A DNA stretch of 64,000 bases from JACKII01 sp965202745 (GTDB taxonomy: Bacteria > Pseudomonadota > Alphaproteobacteria > Bin95): NCBI GenBank assembly GCA_965202745.1, contig CBDBCB010000009.1, positions 62,001-126,000 of the forward strand. The letters are read 5' to 3'. Below are positions 36,776 through 45,425 of the stretch, one piece after another; within the stretch, counting starts at the first letter, position 1, and every line of letters starts with the position of its first letter. The notes beneath the pieces are model-generated. The model did not search any database and was not told the DNA's origin. It saw nothing but the letters and a program-made list of their open reading frames with translations. The translations under genes and the position numbers were made by a program.

Positions 36776-38148
36776 GAGCTATGGCCGAAAGTTAGTGACG
36801 GCTTGATCAGGCGGCGTTTTGCATTTGTTTGATCCCGTCGATGAATGCAATGCCCTGGATTATCCCAGGCATGCGATTTGCGCCGTCGCGCTTTCGCCAT
36901 GTGCCCTGCGCTGACATCAGGAGCCTGACCGCCATGGCGAGGGCGGTCTTTCGGCTCAGACAGCCTTTGGTTTTACCTGTCCGGTGACACACCGTCGCGA
37001 AGGCGCTTTCGATGGGATGGGTGGTTCTGATGTGTTTCCACTGTTCTGCCGGGAAATCATAGAAGGCCAGCAGCACGTCACGGTCTTTGATCCATTTGGC
37101 TACCGCTTGTTCGTCTTTCACGCCGTAGGTCTCGATGAAGAAATCGCAGGCCGCCATGGCTTCGGCCTTCGTCTCTGCCTGCCAGATGTCGTGCAGGGGG
37201 CCTTTGGCTTTCGCTTGCACCGATTGGGGCATTGCCTTCAGCCCATTGCCGGTTTTATGGAACCAGCAGCGCTGTTCTGCGGTCGCGCCGAAGACCGCGC
37301 GAAGGGCGGCCCAGAAGCCCAGTGCACCGTCGCCTACCGCGAGATCGGGCGCGTGATTGAGGCCGCGCCACTTGAGGTCGAGCAGGAGCGCGCGCCAGCT
37401 TTGGGTCCTTTCGCGATAGCCGTCGGTCAGCCCCAGTATCTCCTTTCGGCCCCATTCATCCGCGCCGATCAGCCCCAGAACACATTGCTTTTCTTCCATC
37501 CTTGGCTGGAAATAGACGCCATCCGCCCAGACATAGACGATGCGCCGGGCGCTGAGATCGCGCTTCTGCCAGCGGTCGTACTCCTCCCACCAATCGGACT
37601 TCAGCCGCGAGATGGTGGGGGACGACAGGCCCGCCGCGTTCGGCCCGAGCAGCGCGGCCAAGGCCGCCTGAAAATCGCCCGTGGAAATGCCGTTGAGGGA
37701 AAGCCAGGGCAGTAAGTCCTCGACGGACTTCGCCTTGCGCAGATACGGTGGCAGGATCGAAGAAGAGAACCGACCCTTCTCAGCCTGCCGATCACGATCC
37801 CGCCCGCGTGGCCCTTTCACGGGCACTGGGCCAATCCCGGTCATTCCCTCTCGTTCTGGCAGGTGAGCGTGACGAACGACCCGCGCGGGCCCCTCGGGCG
37901 TCGTCTCATTGGAAAATGGTGCAAGCCATGTGCTCCACTCAGCTTCAAGCGCTTGCTCGATCAACTGCCGCGCCCCGGAACAGATCAAATCCGTCAGCGG
38001 ATCGGCGGAAAATCCCTTGGGATGGGGCAACGTGGTGATGGTATCTCTCGTCATGGGGCATAGCCTTTTCTCGGCGAGAATTGCGGCGCGGGAACAACGC
38101 CATGATATGCCGCCCCTCAGGAAAATCACCAACTGTCAGCTGTTTCTC
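36776..38148. mobile_element. IS256-family element, copy 2
   Basis: 1373 bp, ends GAGCTATGGCCGAAAGTTAG (left) and, on the complement, GAGAAACAGCTGACAGTTGG (right). Flanked by a perfect 9-bp target duplication AACCCCTGC at 36767-36775 and 38149-38157. This fixes the element ends for all three copies. Confidence 0.95.
36807..38054 (-). CDS. IS256-family transposase, copy 2
   Basis: 415 aa from ATG 38054, same start and DDE motifs as copy 1, with only a few substitutions (for example L-to-V class changes such as QCVLGLIG for QCVLVLIG). Intact frame; a likely active source copy given its clean insertion. Confidence 0.95.
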   Translation of the reverse strand: MTRDTITTLPHPKGFSADPLTDLICSGARQLIEQALEAEWSTWLAPFSNETTPEGPARVVRHAHLPEREGMTGIGPVPVKGPRGRDRDRQAEKGRFSSSILPPYLRKAKSVEDLLPWLSLNGISTGDFQAALAALLGPNAAGLSSPTISRLKSDWWEEYDRWQKRDLSARRIVYVWADGVYFQPRMEEKQCVLGLIGADEWGRKEILGLTDGYRERTQSWRALLLDLKWRGLNHAPDLAVGDGALGFWAALRAVFGATAEQRCWFHKTGNGLKAMPQSVQAKAKGPLHDIWQAETKAEAMAACDFFIETYGVKDEQAVAKWIKDRDVLLAFYDFPAEQWKHIRTTHPIESAFATVCHRTGKTKGCLSRKTALAMAVRLLMSAQGTWRKRDGANRMPGIIQGIAFIDGIKQMQNAA

Positions 38149-38503
38149 AACCCCTGCCGACCTGAAAGACTATGTCGGGAAAGAGCTGGGTGTTAGCGAT
38201 TGGGTGTTGATCGACCAGGACCGCATCAACCGTTTTGCCGATGCAACCGACGATCATCAATGGATCCACCTGGATGCAGAACGCGCGGCCAAGGAACTAC
38301 CGACCAAATCCACCATCGCCTATGGCTACCTGACCATGTCGCTGGTGGCCGGTCTGCCGGTCTTCAAGATCAAGAAGACCAGCAATATGATCAACTACGG
38401 TGCCAACCGTCTGCGATTCACCAACATGGTGCCGGTCGACAGCAAAGTGCGCCTGCGCACGAAACTGGTTGCTGCCGACGAGATGAAGGGCGGCGGCGTC
38501 CGC

Positions 38504-38530
38504 TTCACCCTTCGACTGGCTCAGGGTGAA
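38504..38530. repeat. Palindromic dispersed repeat, copy a
   Basis: TTCACCCT...AGGGTGAA inverted repeat around CGACTGGCTC. Related to 38692-38718 and 45310-45334, which carry CCTGAxCCTGTCGAAGG. It lies inside the maoC frame and alters its C-terminus. Confidence 0.6.
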
Positions 38531-38534
38531 TCGA

Positions 38535-38652
38535 CTAGGGCAGATCCCAGTCCGTTTGGAGCGGGTAAATCTGCTCGAAATCTAAAAATTAAAGCGCCTT
38601 ACCCGGCAAATTGAACGCGATAGCGACTCAAATTGAACCGGCGATGCTATAG
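38535..38652. repeat. 118-bp MITE-like repeat, copy A
   Basis: Begins CTAGGGCAGATCCCAGTCCG and ends GAACCGGCGATGCTATAG. It aligns over its full 118 bp with 42729-42846, whose ends are the inverted octamer CTAGAGCA/TGCTCTAG. The core CCCGGCAAATTGA is shared. No ORF; non-autonomous element or structured repeat. Confidence 0.75.
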
Positions 38653-38691
38653 ACAGCGGCTTCTCTATATCCTCAGCTTCAAAGAATATTC

Positions 38692-38718
38692 TTCACCCTG
38701 AACCTGTCGAAGGGTGGA
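38692..38718. repeat. Palindromic dispersed repeat, copy b
   Basis: TTCACCCTGAACCTGTCGAA followed by GGGTGGA. Same family as 38504-38530 (inverse orientation) and 45310-45334. It lies in the 3' gap next to the PEP-mutase-family gene and may act as a transcript-end hairpin. Confidence 0.55.
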
Positions 38719-38735
38719 CTTTCTGGGGCAACCTC

Positions 38736-39575
38736 TTACGCTTTCCCGGCAATCAACTTGCTGATCTGACCGCCGCCGGTGGCTTCGTTCCGGAAGGTGA
38801 AGCTGCCGGCCTCAGCGACTTCCGTCGCTGCCCGCAGGAACGCGCTGTAGGCGGCATTGGCGAACGCGCCGCCGATACTGATGCGCTTCACGCCCATTTC
38901 CGCCATCTGCGCGACCGTATGCTGGTCGGTCGCCTCGCCCAGCAGCACGTTCACCGGCCGGTCCACGGCTTGGACTACCGTGCGGATATCTTCCAGCGTT
39001 TTTAGGCCTGGCGCATAGAGCACGTCGGCGCCCGCTTCCTGGAAAACCTGCAGGCGCTTGATCGTGTCCCCGATGTCGGTTACGCCGCGAATATGGTTTT
39101 CCGCCCTGGCGCACAGGGTGAAGGGAAAAGCCAGCGAGCGGGATGCTTCCACCGCTGCGGAGACGCGCTCAACCGACTCTTCGATAGAGCGCATTTTCGC
39201 CTCGCCGCTATTGCGGCCCGGCGGGCACCAATCCTCGACAGAGCCACCCACCAGCCCAGCTTCTGCGCCCAGGCGGATGGTTTCCGCTACACCTTCCGGC
39301 GTATCGGCGAAACAATCTTCCAGGTCTGCTGCCAACGGCAGGTCCGTCGCATCCGCCAGCAGGCGGCAGTGGGCCAGCACGTCATCCCGTGTGACCTGAC
39401 CGTCCAACAGGCCCATGCTCCAGGCCATCCCGCTGGAGGTGGTGGCCAAAGCCTTATAGCCCAGCCCGGCCAGTACCTTGGCCGAGCCCACATCCCAGGG
39501 ATTGGGGATGACGAATGTCCCCGGTTCGGTATGCAATGCTTGGAAGGCGCGGGCTTTGTCTGATTGGCTGGTCAT
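38736..39575 (-). CDS. Isocitrate lyase / PEP mutase superfamily protein
   Basis: 279 aa. PGTFVIPNPWDVGSAKVLAG, TTSSGMAWSMGLLDGQ, LPLAADLEDCFADTPEGV and GGSVEDW match the phosphoenolpyruvate mutase / isocitrate lyase fold; the Mg2+-binding acidic residues are in the DLED and VED segments. LCARAENHIRG occupies the substrate-loop position. Acts on a 2-methylisocitrate-, oxaloacetate- or phosphonate-like substrate that cannot be specified. Confidence 0.88.
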   Translation of the reverse strand: MTSQSDKARAFQALHTEPGTFVIPNPWDVGSAKVLAGLGYKALATTSSGMAWSMGLLDGQVTRDDVLAHCRLLADATDLPLAADLEDCFADTPEGVAETIRLGAEAGLVGGSVEDWCPPGRNSGEAKMRSIEESVERVSAAVEASRSLAFPFTLCARAENHIRGVTDIGDTIKRLQVFQEAGADVLYAPGLKTLEDIRTVVQAVDRPVNVLLGEATDQHTVAQMAEMGVKRISIGGAFANAAYSAFLRAATEVAEAGSFTFRNEATGGGQISKLIAGKA

Positions 39576-39663
39576 GGCGTCAGTCTCCGAAGTCGAACGC
39601 CGGAGCTTAAGGGCAAACCGCCTTCAGGCAGGCCCTCTATCTGGGCATAGCTGCTATGCTCGG

Positions 39664-39685
39664 GCGCCCGGCAAAAACCGGGCGC
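39664..39685 (-). terminator. Probable terminator after the SDR gene
   Basis: GCGCCCGG, loop CAAAAA on the plus strand, CCGGGCGC: an 8-pair GC stem 13 bases beyond the SDR stop. No T-run follows, so termination strength is uncertain. Confidence 0.5.
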
Positions 39686-39698
39686 GTCAATGTAGGGA

Positions 39699-40457
39699 TT
39701 AGCCCCGGCCGACGAACGGCATCTTGGTCGCCATAACGGTCACGGTCTGGATATTCGCATCCAGGCTCATATTGCTCATCAGCACGATGGTGTCGGCGAC
39801 ATTCGTAACGTCCATTACCGGCTCGACGCGGGTTGAACCGTCCGGTTGCAGCACCCCAGCCTTCATGCGCTGGGTCATGGGAGTCTCAGCGTTGCCGATG
39901 TCGATCTGGCAGCCTGCGATGTTGTAGGTGCGGCCGTCCAGCGCTGTCGCCTTGGTCAGGCCGGTGATGGCATGCTTGGTCGAGGTATAGGGCGACGAGA
40001 ACGGCCGCGGTGTGTGCGCCGAAATCGAGCCGTTGTTGATGATGCGGCCGCCCTGCGGATCCTGCGCCTTCATGATGCGGAAGGCGTGCTGGGTGCAATA
40101 GAATGGCGCGGAGAGGTTCAGGTTCACCACGCCCTGCCACTGCTCGACCGTCAGGTCTTCGAGCGGCACCGGCGGAGTGCCGCCGCCTGCATTGTTGAAC
40201 AGCATGTCGAGGCGGGACCATTGCGCCGAATAGGCGGCGAACAGTTTGCCGACGCCTTCGGGGGTGGAGACGTCGCTCGAGATAGCCAGCGCCCGCGCAC
40301 TGTCCGGCCCGGCCATGGCGACGGTCTCATCCAGCGCTTCGACCCGTCGTCCGGCCAGGGCCACATGCCAGCCGTCTTTCAGCAGGCCCAGCGCGGAATA
40401 GCGGCCAATGCCGGAGCCCGCGCCGGTGATCAGGGCAAATGTGTTCTTGTCAGCCAT
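39699..40457 (-). CDS. Short-chain dehydrogenase/reductase
   Basis: 252 aa from ATG 40457. FALITGAGSGIGRYSALGLL has the TGxxxGIG cofactor loop, NNAGGGTPPV the NNAG motif, a Ser in NNGSISAHTPR, and YTSTK the catalytic Tyr-x-x-x-Lys. Classical SDR, complete. Substrate unassigned. Divergent from the adenylate cyclase pseudogene. Confidence 0.92.
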   Translation of the reverse strand: MADKNTFALITGAGSGIGRYSALGLLKDGWHVALAGRRVEALDETVAMAGPDSARALAISSDVSTPEGVGKLFAAYSAQWSRLDMLFNNAGGGTPPVPLEDLTVEQWQGVVNLNLSAPFYCTQHAFRIMKAQDPQGGRIINNGSISAHTPRPFSSPYTSTKHAITGLTKATALDGRTYNIAGCQIDIGNAETPMTQRMKAGVLQPDGSTRVEPVMDVTNVADTIVLMSNMSLDANIQTVTVMATKMPFVGRG

Positions 40458-40615
40458 GGGGGATGTCTCTTGCCTGGACGTAGCGGTCATTGATTGCCGC
40501 GCACATTGCCCGCCCGCGTGGGTTTTGGCTAGGGGGCCGGGAACGCGTCGATTCCCTTAACGCCGATGGAAGCGCGCGTGTAGGATGCCAGCATCGAATT
40601 TCGCCTGGGCCGACG

Positions 40616-42343
40616 ATGACCAAACGACTTCAGCGCCGTCTGACCGCGATCGTCGCTGCCGACCTGGCCGGCTATTCCCGGCTGATCGGTGAAGACGAGG
40701 AAGCGACGCTATCGGCCCTGCGGTTCCGGCGGGCTTCGATCGTGTACCCATTGCTTGAGTTGCATGGTGGCAGGGTTGCCAACACAGCAGGCGACAGTTT
40801 GCTGATCGCCTTTGTGAGTGCCGCGGACGCTGTCCGGTTTGCCATCGCCAAACAAGGGGAAATGGCCGAAGCGAATAGGGAAATGCCCGAATCGCGGCAC
40901 CTTTGGTACCGGATCGGAATCAATATTGGGGACGTGGTAGTCGAAAATGGGGACTTGTTCGGCGACGCGGTCAACATCGCGGCCAGGCTGGAGGCAATCG
41001 CGCCATCCGGTGGTATCGTCCTTTCCGACGATGTTTATCGGCAAGTCCGCGGCCGGGTCGAGGCCGAATGGGTCGGTCTGGGATTGCAGACGTTAAAGAA
41101 TATTGCCGAGCCGGTAAGGGCTTGGGCCTGGACCGGCGCAGCGCCGGCCGCTCAGGCCGGTGGCGGCGATGCTGCGGTTGGGCGATCACTTTCCCTGCCC
41201 GGCAAGGCGGGCATTGCTGTTATGCCCTTTGAGAACCGGAGTGGCGACCAGGAGCAAAGCTACTTCGCGGACGGAATCACCGAAGACATCATCACAGATC
41301 TCTCCCGCAACTCCACCTTCGCCTACAAAGGTAGGGCGGTTCCGCCGCGCGAGATCTGCCGTGAATTGCAGGTTCGCTATCTATTGGAAGGCAGCGTGCG
41401 GCGGGCTGGAGACCGGGTCCGGATTACGGCGCGACTGATCGACGGCGAAACCGCGGCTCACTTGTGGGCCGAGCGCTATGACCGCGACCTGTCGGATATT
41501 TTCGCCGTTCAAGATGATGTCACACGCCATATTGTAACCGAACTTGCCGTTAAGCTTTCGAACCGCCATCCGGCCTCTGCGGGTAAAGGCACGGTCAATG
41601 CGGAAGCCTATGACCTTGTGCTGCGGGCGAGGGAGCAATTCCGGCTTTACACCGCTGATGGCAATGCCGCAGCCCGCCGTCTTTTCCAACAGGCTGCCAA
41701 ACGGGACCCCTACTTTGCCGAAGCGTTCGCGGGCATTGCGCTTACCCATGTCCAGGAATGGTTCGCGGGCAATGAAGCCGCTTTGGCGAGAGCTTATGAG
41801 AGTGCGCTAACGGCGGCAGCGCTCGATCCACCGCTGGCACTGGTGCAGAAGGCGTTGAGTACGGTGCACCTTTTCCGCCGCGAGCATGACGCCGCGATAG
41901 AGACGGCCCGGCGTTGGATCGACCTGGAGCCCAGCAATGCGGAAGCCTACGCAACCCTGGCGGGCGCAATGCATTTTGCCGGTCATAACAGGGAGGTCAT
42001 CGGCCTGATCGAGACGGCGGAACGCCTCAATCCTCACTACCCATTCTACCATCCCCACTATACCGGTCTGGCAAATTTTGCTGTTCGCCGGTGGCCGGAG
42101 GCAATTTAGGCGTTCAATCGAGCGATCACCCGAAACCCGGATACCCTATGGCCGCATGTCTTCCTCGCTACCGCCTGCGCCCATTCCGGCGCGCTAGAAG
42201 CAGCCAAAGCCGCCCTGGCTGACGTGAGGCGGCTTGACCCGGATTTTTCGCTGACGCGGGCAGAGTCTTTGCTTTCTTACAAGCGAAGAGGGGACCTGGA
42301 GCTAGTGCTAGAAGGGCTGGGCCGTACCGGGTTGACAGCGTAA
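40616..42343 (+). pseudogene. Class III adenylate cyclase with TolB-like and TPR regions, in-frame TAG
   Basis: ATG 40616 starts MTKRLQRRLTAIVAADLAGY. Residues about 8-170 are the cyclase homology domain (metal Asp in AADLAGYSRL; GINIGDVVVENGDLFGDAVN); about 200-330 is a TolB-like part (GIAVMPFENRSGDQEQSYFA); TPRs follow. A TAG at 42107-42109 after WPEAI precedes AFNRAITRNPDTLWPHVFLA, and the frame ends at TAA 42341-42343. The loss affects only about the last 78 residues, so a truncated but catalytic protein is possible. Confidence 0.82.
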
Positions 42344-42360
42344 TCGTCAACTAATCCGGG

Positions 42361-42701
42361 CTAGCCCTTTTTGGCCAGAAACACGTGCTCCGGCCCGGGG
42401 AAGCGGCGGGCGCGGACGTCGTCGGCGTAGGCCTTGATCGCCTCGCCAGCCGCCACGCCCCAGTTCGGCATAGGGCTTAGCGAATTTCGGGCGGAAGTCC
42501 GTGAACATGCCCAGGATATCGTCCACTACCAAAATCTGCCCGTCGCAGGCCATAGACCACCATCCCCAGCGAGTCGCCGACCAGCAGCAGATCGCAATGG
42601 GCATCGACCATCCGGGCAATCTGGGTGGTGTATGCGGTGAGGCAGACAATGGGCTCCCCGCCTTTCCGGGCGGAGATGGCGGGGGGCGTGATGCGGGGCA
42701 T
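42361..42701 (-). pseudogene. panB: panB remnant with large internal deletion
   Basis: The N-terminus MPRITPPAISARKGGEPIVC, LTAYTTQIARMVDAHCDLLL and VGDSLGMVVYGL is that of ketopantoate hydroxymethyltransferase. It then jumps to the C-terminal QILVVDDILGMFTDFRPKFA in another frame, ending near VFLAKKG. About 130 central residues, including most of the active site, are gone. Ketopantoate synthesis would need another copy or uptake. Confidence 0.85.
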
Positions 42702-42728
42702 TGTTGGTCCAATCTTTTCAGCAGCCTG

Positions 42729-42846
42729 CTAGAGCAGATCCCAATCCGCTTGGATAAGTTGAATCTGCCCGAAATATAAGCGTTAGAGCACCCTACCCGG
42801 CAAATTGATCGCGAAAGCCAATCAATTTGAACCGGCGATGCTCTAG
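42729..42846. repeat. 118-bp MITE-like repeat, copy B
   Basis: Ends are CTAGAGCA (42729-42736) and TGCTCTAG (42839-42846), a perfect 8-bp inverted repeat. The interior CCCAATCCGCTTGGAT and CCCGGCAAATTGATCG match copy A at 38535-38652. Sits between the panB remnant and the GFA gene. Confidence 0.78.
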
Positions 42847-42862
42847 TGGTCTGATCGAACCA

Positions 42863-43294
42863 CTAGCCGCCGATCGTCAGCGTCGCCGGCGTCCAAAAGC
42901 TTTTGCGCCGCGAGGAGCGCTCGTCGCCGGTTTCTTCCTCGTAGAATTTCTGCTCCGCCTCGCCAAACTGCACGCCGCGGTTTTTGGTCAGGTTGGCGTT
43001 CATGATGCCATAGAGCTGGCCGTCTACTTCCTGCACCGCGCCGATATAGTTGCCGCAGCCCTTGCAAATCAGGAAATCCACCATCCCCAGCCCAAAATGG
43101 TAGCGGTTGAGCTGGCCCTCATCGGCGACATGCATTTCCATCTGCCCGTCGCAATCACTCAGCGAACGCATGTTGTGCGAGCGGCAGAAATAGCACTGAC
43201 AGGCCCGCAGCCACATATCTTCCGGCTTCTTGTTCGTGGTGAGCTTGGCCTTCAGATTGCCGCAATGGCAGGAGCCGTTAATGGTTTTGGTCAT
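42863..43294 (-). CDS. GFA-family (CENP-V/GFA) zinc protein
   Basis: 143 aa from ATG 43294. GSCHCGNLKAKLTT, RACQCYFCRSHN and ICKGCGNYIGAVQE provide the cysteines of the two zinc sites of the GFA / CENP-V fold. Often annotated as glutathione-dependent formaldehyde-activating, but members vary and no activity should be assumed. Intact frame. Confidence 0.87.
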   Translation of the reverse strand: MTKTINGSCHCGNLKAKLTTNKKPEDMWLRACQCYFCRSHNMRSLSDCDGQMEMHVADEGQLNRYHFGLGMVDFLICKGCGNYIGAVQEVDGQLYGIMNANLTKNRGVQFGEAEQKFYEEETGDERSSRRKSFWTPATLTIGG

Positions 43295-43386
43295 GGGATG
43301 GGTTCCTCGTTGTGCATTTGACGCGCTGGCTACTTCCGTTACCGTCCAAGCTAGAAAAATTCGCTGGCAAAAGGAACCCGCGACCG

Positions 43387-43928
43387 ATGCTCCAGCCCAG
43401 TCACTCTCACGTGTACCAGAACCACACCATCGACAGCGCGCGCTGGGATGGGTTTGAGCATCGGGCAGGCGATATCGTCGTCGCAAGCTCCTACAAGTCG
43501 GGCACCACCTGGACTCAGGCTATCGTCGCAAATCTGCTGTACCCGGACGGTGATTTTCCAGCCTCAATCTGGCAATTGTCACCCTGGCTGGACATGCGGC
43601 CGCCACCGCTCGGGCGCATTCTGGACGGGTTGCAGGCGCAGACCGGCAGGCGTTTCATCAAGACCCACTTACCGCTTGATGGTCTGCCCTATGACCCGCG
43701 GGTCCAGTATATCTTTGTCGGGCGGGATGGGTGCGACGTCGCCATGTCCATGTGGAACCACTATTCCAACTTCAACGCGACGGGCTTTCGTTCCGTAAAC
43801 GAAACCCCGGGCCGGGCTGGGCCGCCTCTGCCTCCGCCGCCAACGGACGTGAATGCCTTCTTCCGCAATTGGTGCACGCGCGGCTGGTTCGATTGGGAGC
43901 AGGACGGCTACCCCTACTGGTCGCCTAG
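43387..43928 (+). pseudogene. Sulfotransferase truncated by IS256 copy 3
   Basis: ATG 43387 gives VASSYKSGTTWTQAIVANLL (PAPS 5'-binding loop) and YIFVGRDGCDVAMSMWNHYS (3'-phosphate site), then NWCTRGWFDWEQDGYPYWSP before entering the IS at 43929. About 100 C-terminal residues are missing and are not found beyond the IS. The catalytic core is largely present, but the fold is incomplete. Confidence 0.88.
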
Positions 43929-45300
43929 GAGCTATGGCGAAAGTTGGTGACGGCTTGATCAGGCGGCGTTTTGCATTTGTTTGATCCCGTCGATGAATGC
44001 AATGCCCTGGATTATCCCAGGCATGCGATTTGCGCCGTCGCGCTTTCGCCATTTGCCCTGCGCTGACATCAGGAGCCTGACCGCCATGGCGAGGGCGGTC
44101 TTTCGGCTCAGACAGCCTTTGGTTTTACCTGTCCGGTGACACACCGTCGCGAAGGCGCTTTCGATGGGATGGGTGGTTCTGATGTGTTTCCACTGTTCTG
44201 CCGGGAAATCATAGAAGGCCAGCAGCACGTCACGGTCTTTGATCCATTTGGCTACCGCTTGTTCGTCTTTCACGCCGTAGGTCTCGATGAAGAAATCGCA
44301 GGCCGCCATGGCTTCGGCCTTCGTCTCTGCCTGCCAGATGTCGTGCAGGGGGCCTTTGGCTTTCGCTTGCACCGATTGGGGCATTGCCTTCAGCCCATTG
44401 CCGGTTTTATGGAACCAGCAGCGCTGTTCTGCGGTCGCGCCGAAGACCGCGCGAAGGGCGGCCCAGAAGCCCAGTGCACCGTCGCCTACCGCGAGATCGG
44501 GCGCGTGATTGAGGCCGCGCCGCTTGAGGTCGAGCAGGAGCGCGCGCCAGCTTTGGGTCCTTTCGCGATAGCCGTCGATCAGCCCCAGTATCTCCTTTCG
44601 GCCCCATTCATCCGCGCCGATCAGCACCAGAACACATTGCTTTTCTTCCATCCTTGGCTGGAAATAGACGCCATCCGCCCAGACATAGACGATGCGCCGG
44701 GCGCTGAGATCGCGCTTCTGCCAGCGGTCGTACTCCTCCCACCAATCGGACTTCAGCCGCGAGATGGTGGGGGACGACAGGACCGCCGCGTTCGGCCCGA
44801 GCAGCGCGGCCAAGGCCGCCTGAAAATCGCCCGTGGAAATGCCGTTGAGGGAAAGCCAGGGCAGCAAGTCCTCGACGGACTTCGCCTTGCGCAGATACGG
44901 CGGCAGGATCGAAGAAGAGAACCGACCCTTCTCAGCCTGCCGATCACGATCCCGCCCGCGTGGCCCTTTCACGGGCACTGGGCCAATCCCGGTCATTCCC
45001 TCTCGTTCTGGCAGGTGAGCGTGACGAACGACCCGCGCGGGCCCCTCGGGCGTCGTCTCATTGGAAAATGGCGCAAGCCATGCGCTCCACTCAGCTTCAA
45101 GCGCTTGCTCGATCAACTGCCGCGCCCCGGAACGGATCAAATCCGTCAGCGGATCGGCGGAAAATCCCTTGGGATGGGGCAACGCGGTGATGGTATCTCT
45201 CGTCATGGGGCATAGCCTTTTCTCGGCGAGAATTGCGGCGCGGGAACAACGCCATGATATGCCGCCCATCAGGACAATCACCAACTGTCAGCTGTTTCTC
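43929..45300. mobile_element. IS256-family element, copy 3
   Basis: 1372 bp, one base shorter than copies 1 and 2 (GGC for GGCC at the left end). Ends GAGCTATGGCGAAAGTTGGT and, on the complement, GAGAAACAGCTGACAGTTGG. Flanks gtcgcctag and caaaacctc do not match, so no target duplication: deletion or recombination has occurred. Confidence 0.93.
43959..45206 (-). CDS. IS256-family transposase, copy 3
   Basis: 415 aa from ATG 45206; DDE motifs as in copy 1. It differs at scattered positions (for example a leading MTRDTITALP for MTRDTITTLP, NAAVLSSPTIS for NAAGLSSPTIS). Open throughout and slightly more diverged than copies 1 and 2. Confidence 0.94.
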   Translation of the reverse strand: MTRDTITALPHPKGFSADPLTDLIRSGARQLIEQALEAEWSAWLAPFSNETTPEGPARVVRHAHLPEREGMTGIGPVPVKGPRGRDRDRQAEKGRFSSSILPPYLRKAKSVEDLLPWLSLNGISTGDFQAALAALLGPNAAVLSSPTISRLKSDWWEEYDRWQKRDLSARRIVYVWADGVYFQPRMEEKQCVLVLIGADEWGRKEILGLIDGYRERTQSWRALLLDLKRRGLNHAPDLAVGDGALGFWAALRAVFGATAEQRCWFHKTGNGLKAMPQSVQAKAKGPLHDIWQAETKAEAMAACDFFIETYGVKDEQAVAKWIKDRDVLLAFYDFPAEQWKHIRTTHPIESAFATVCHRTGKTKGCLSRKTALAMAVRLLMSAQGKWRKRDGANRMPGIIQGIAFIDGIKQMQNAA

Positions 45301-45309
45301 CAAAACCTC

Positions 45310-45334
45310 TTCATCCTGAGCCTGTCGAAGGATG
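45310..45334. repeat. Palindromic dispersed repeat, copy c
   Basis: Contains CCTGAGCCTGTCGAAGGATG, flanked by matching TTCATCC/GGATG arms. It sits in the 125-bp gap between IS256 copy 3 and livF and is followed by a TTTTTCAGCAACCTGCTAG stretch that resembles the left flank of repeat copy B. Confidence 0.6.
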
Positions 45335-45425
45335 GCGTTTCAGTCCTGCAAAGACCTTTTTCAGCAACCTGCTAGCGGTGACGAAGCGCCGGGATCTCAC
45401 GCGAGAACTGTACCGCAGCCCCTCA

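Larger units (their letters stand above)
36753..38614 (+). pseudogene. MaoC-like hydratase split by IS256 copy 2
   Basis: ATG 36753 encodes MLEVETPA and is cut after 23 bases by the IS. After the IS, with one copy of the 9-bp duplication removed, the frame resumes DLKDYVGKELGVSDWVLIDQ, then FADATDDHQWIHLD and IAYGYLTMSLVAGLPV, the hydratase-2 motif region with Asp and His. The C-terminus breaks off after GGGVRFTL, where a palindromic repeat (38504-38530) and a 118-bp repeat replace the expected last strand. Two independent disruptions. Confidence 0.88.

Noticed and set aside
43929..45300. Target duplication for IS256 copy 3 using AGCT near both ends
   Set aside because: AGCT is part of the element itself, as copy 2 shows; the true flanks do not match.
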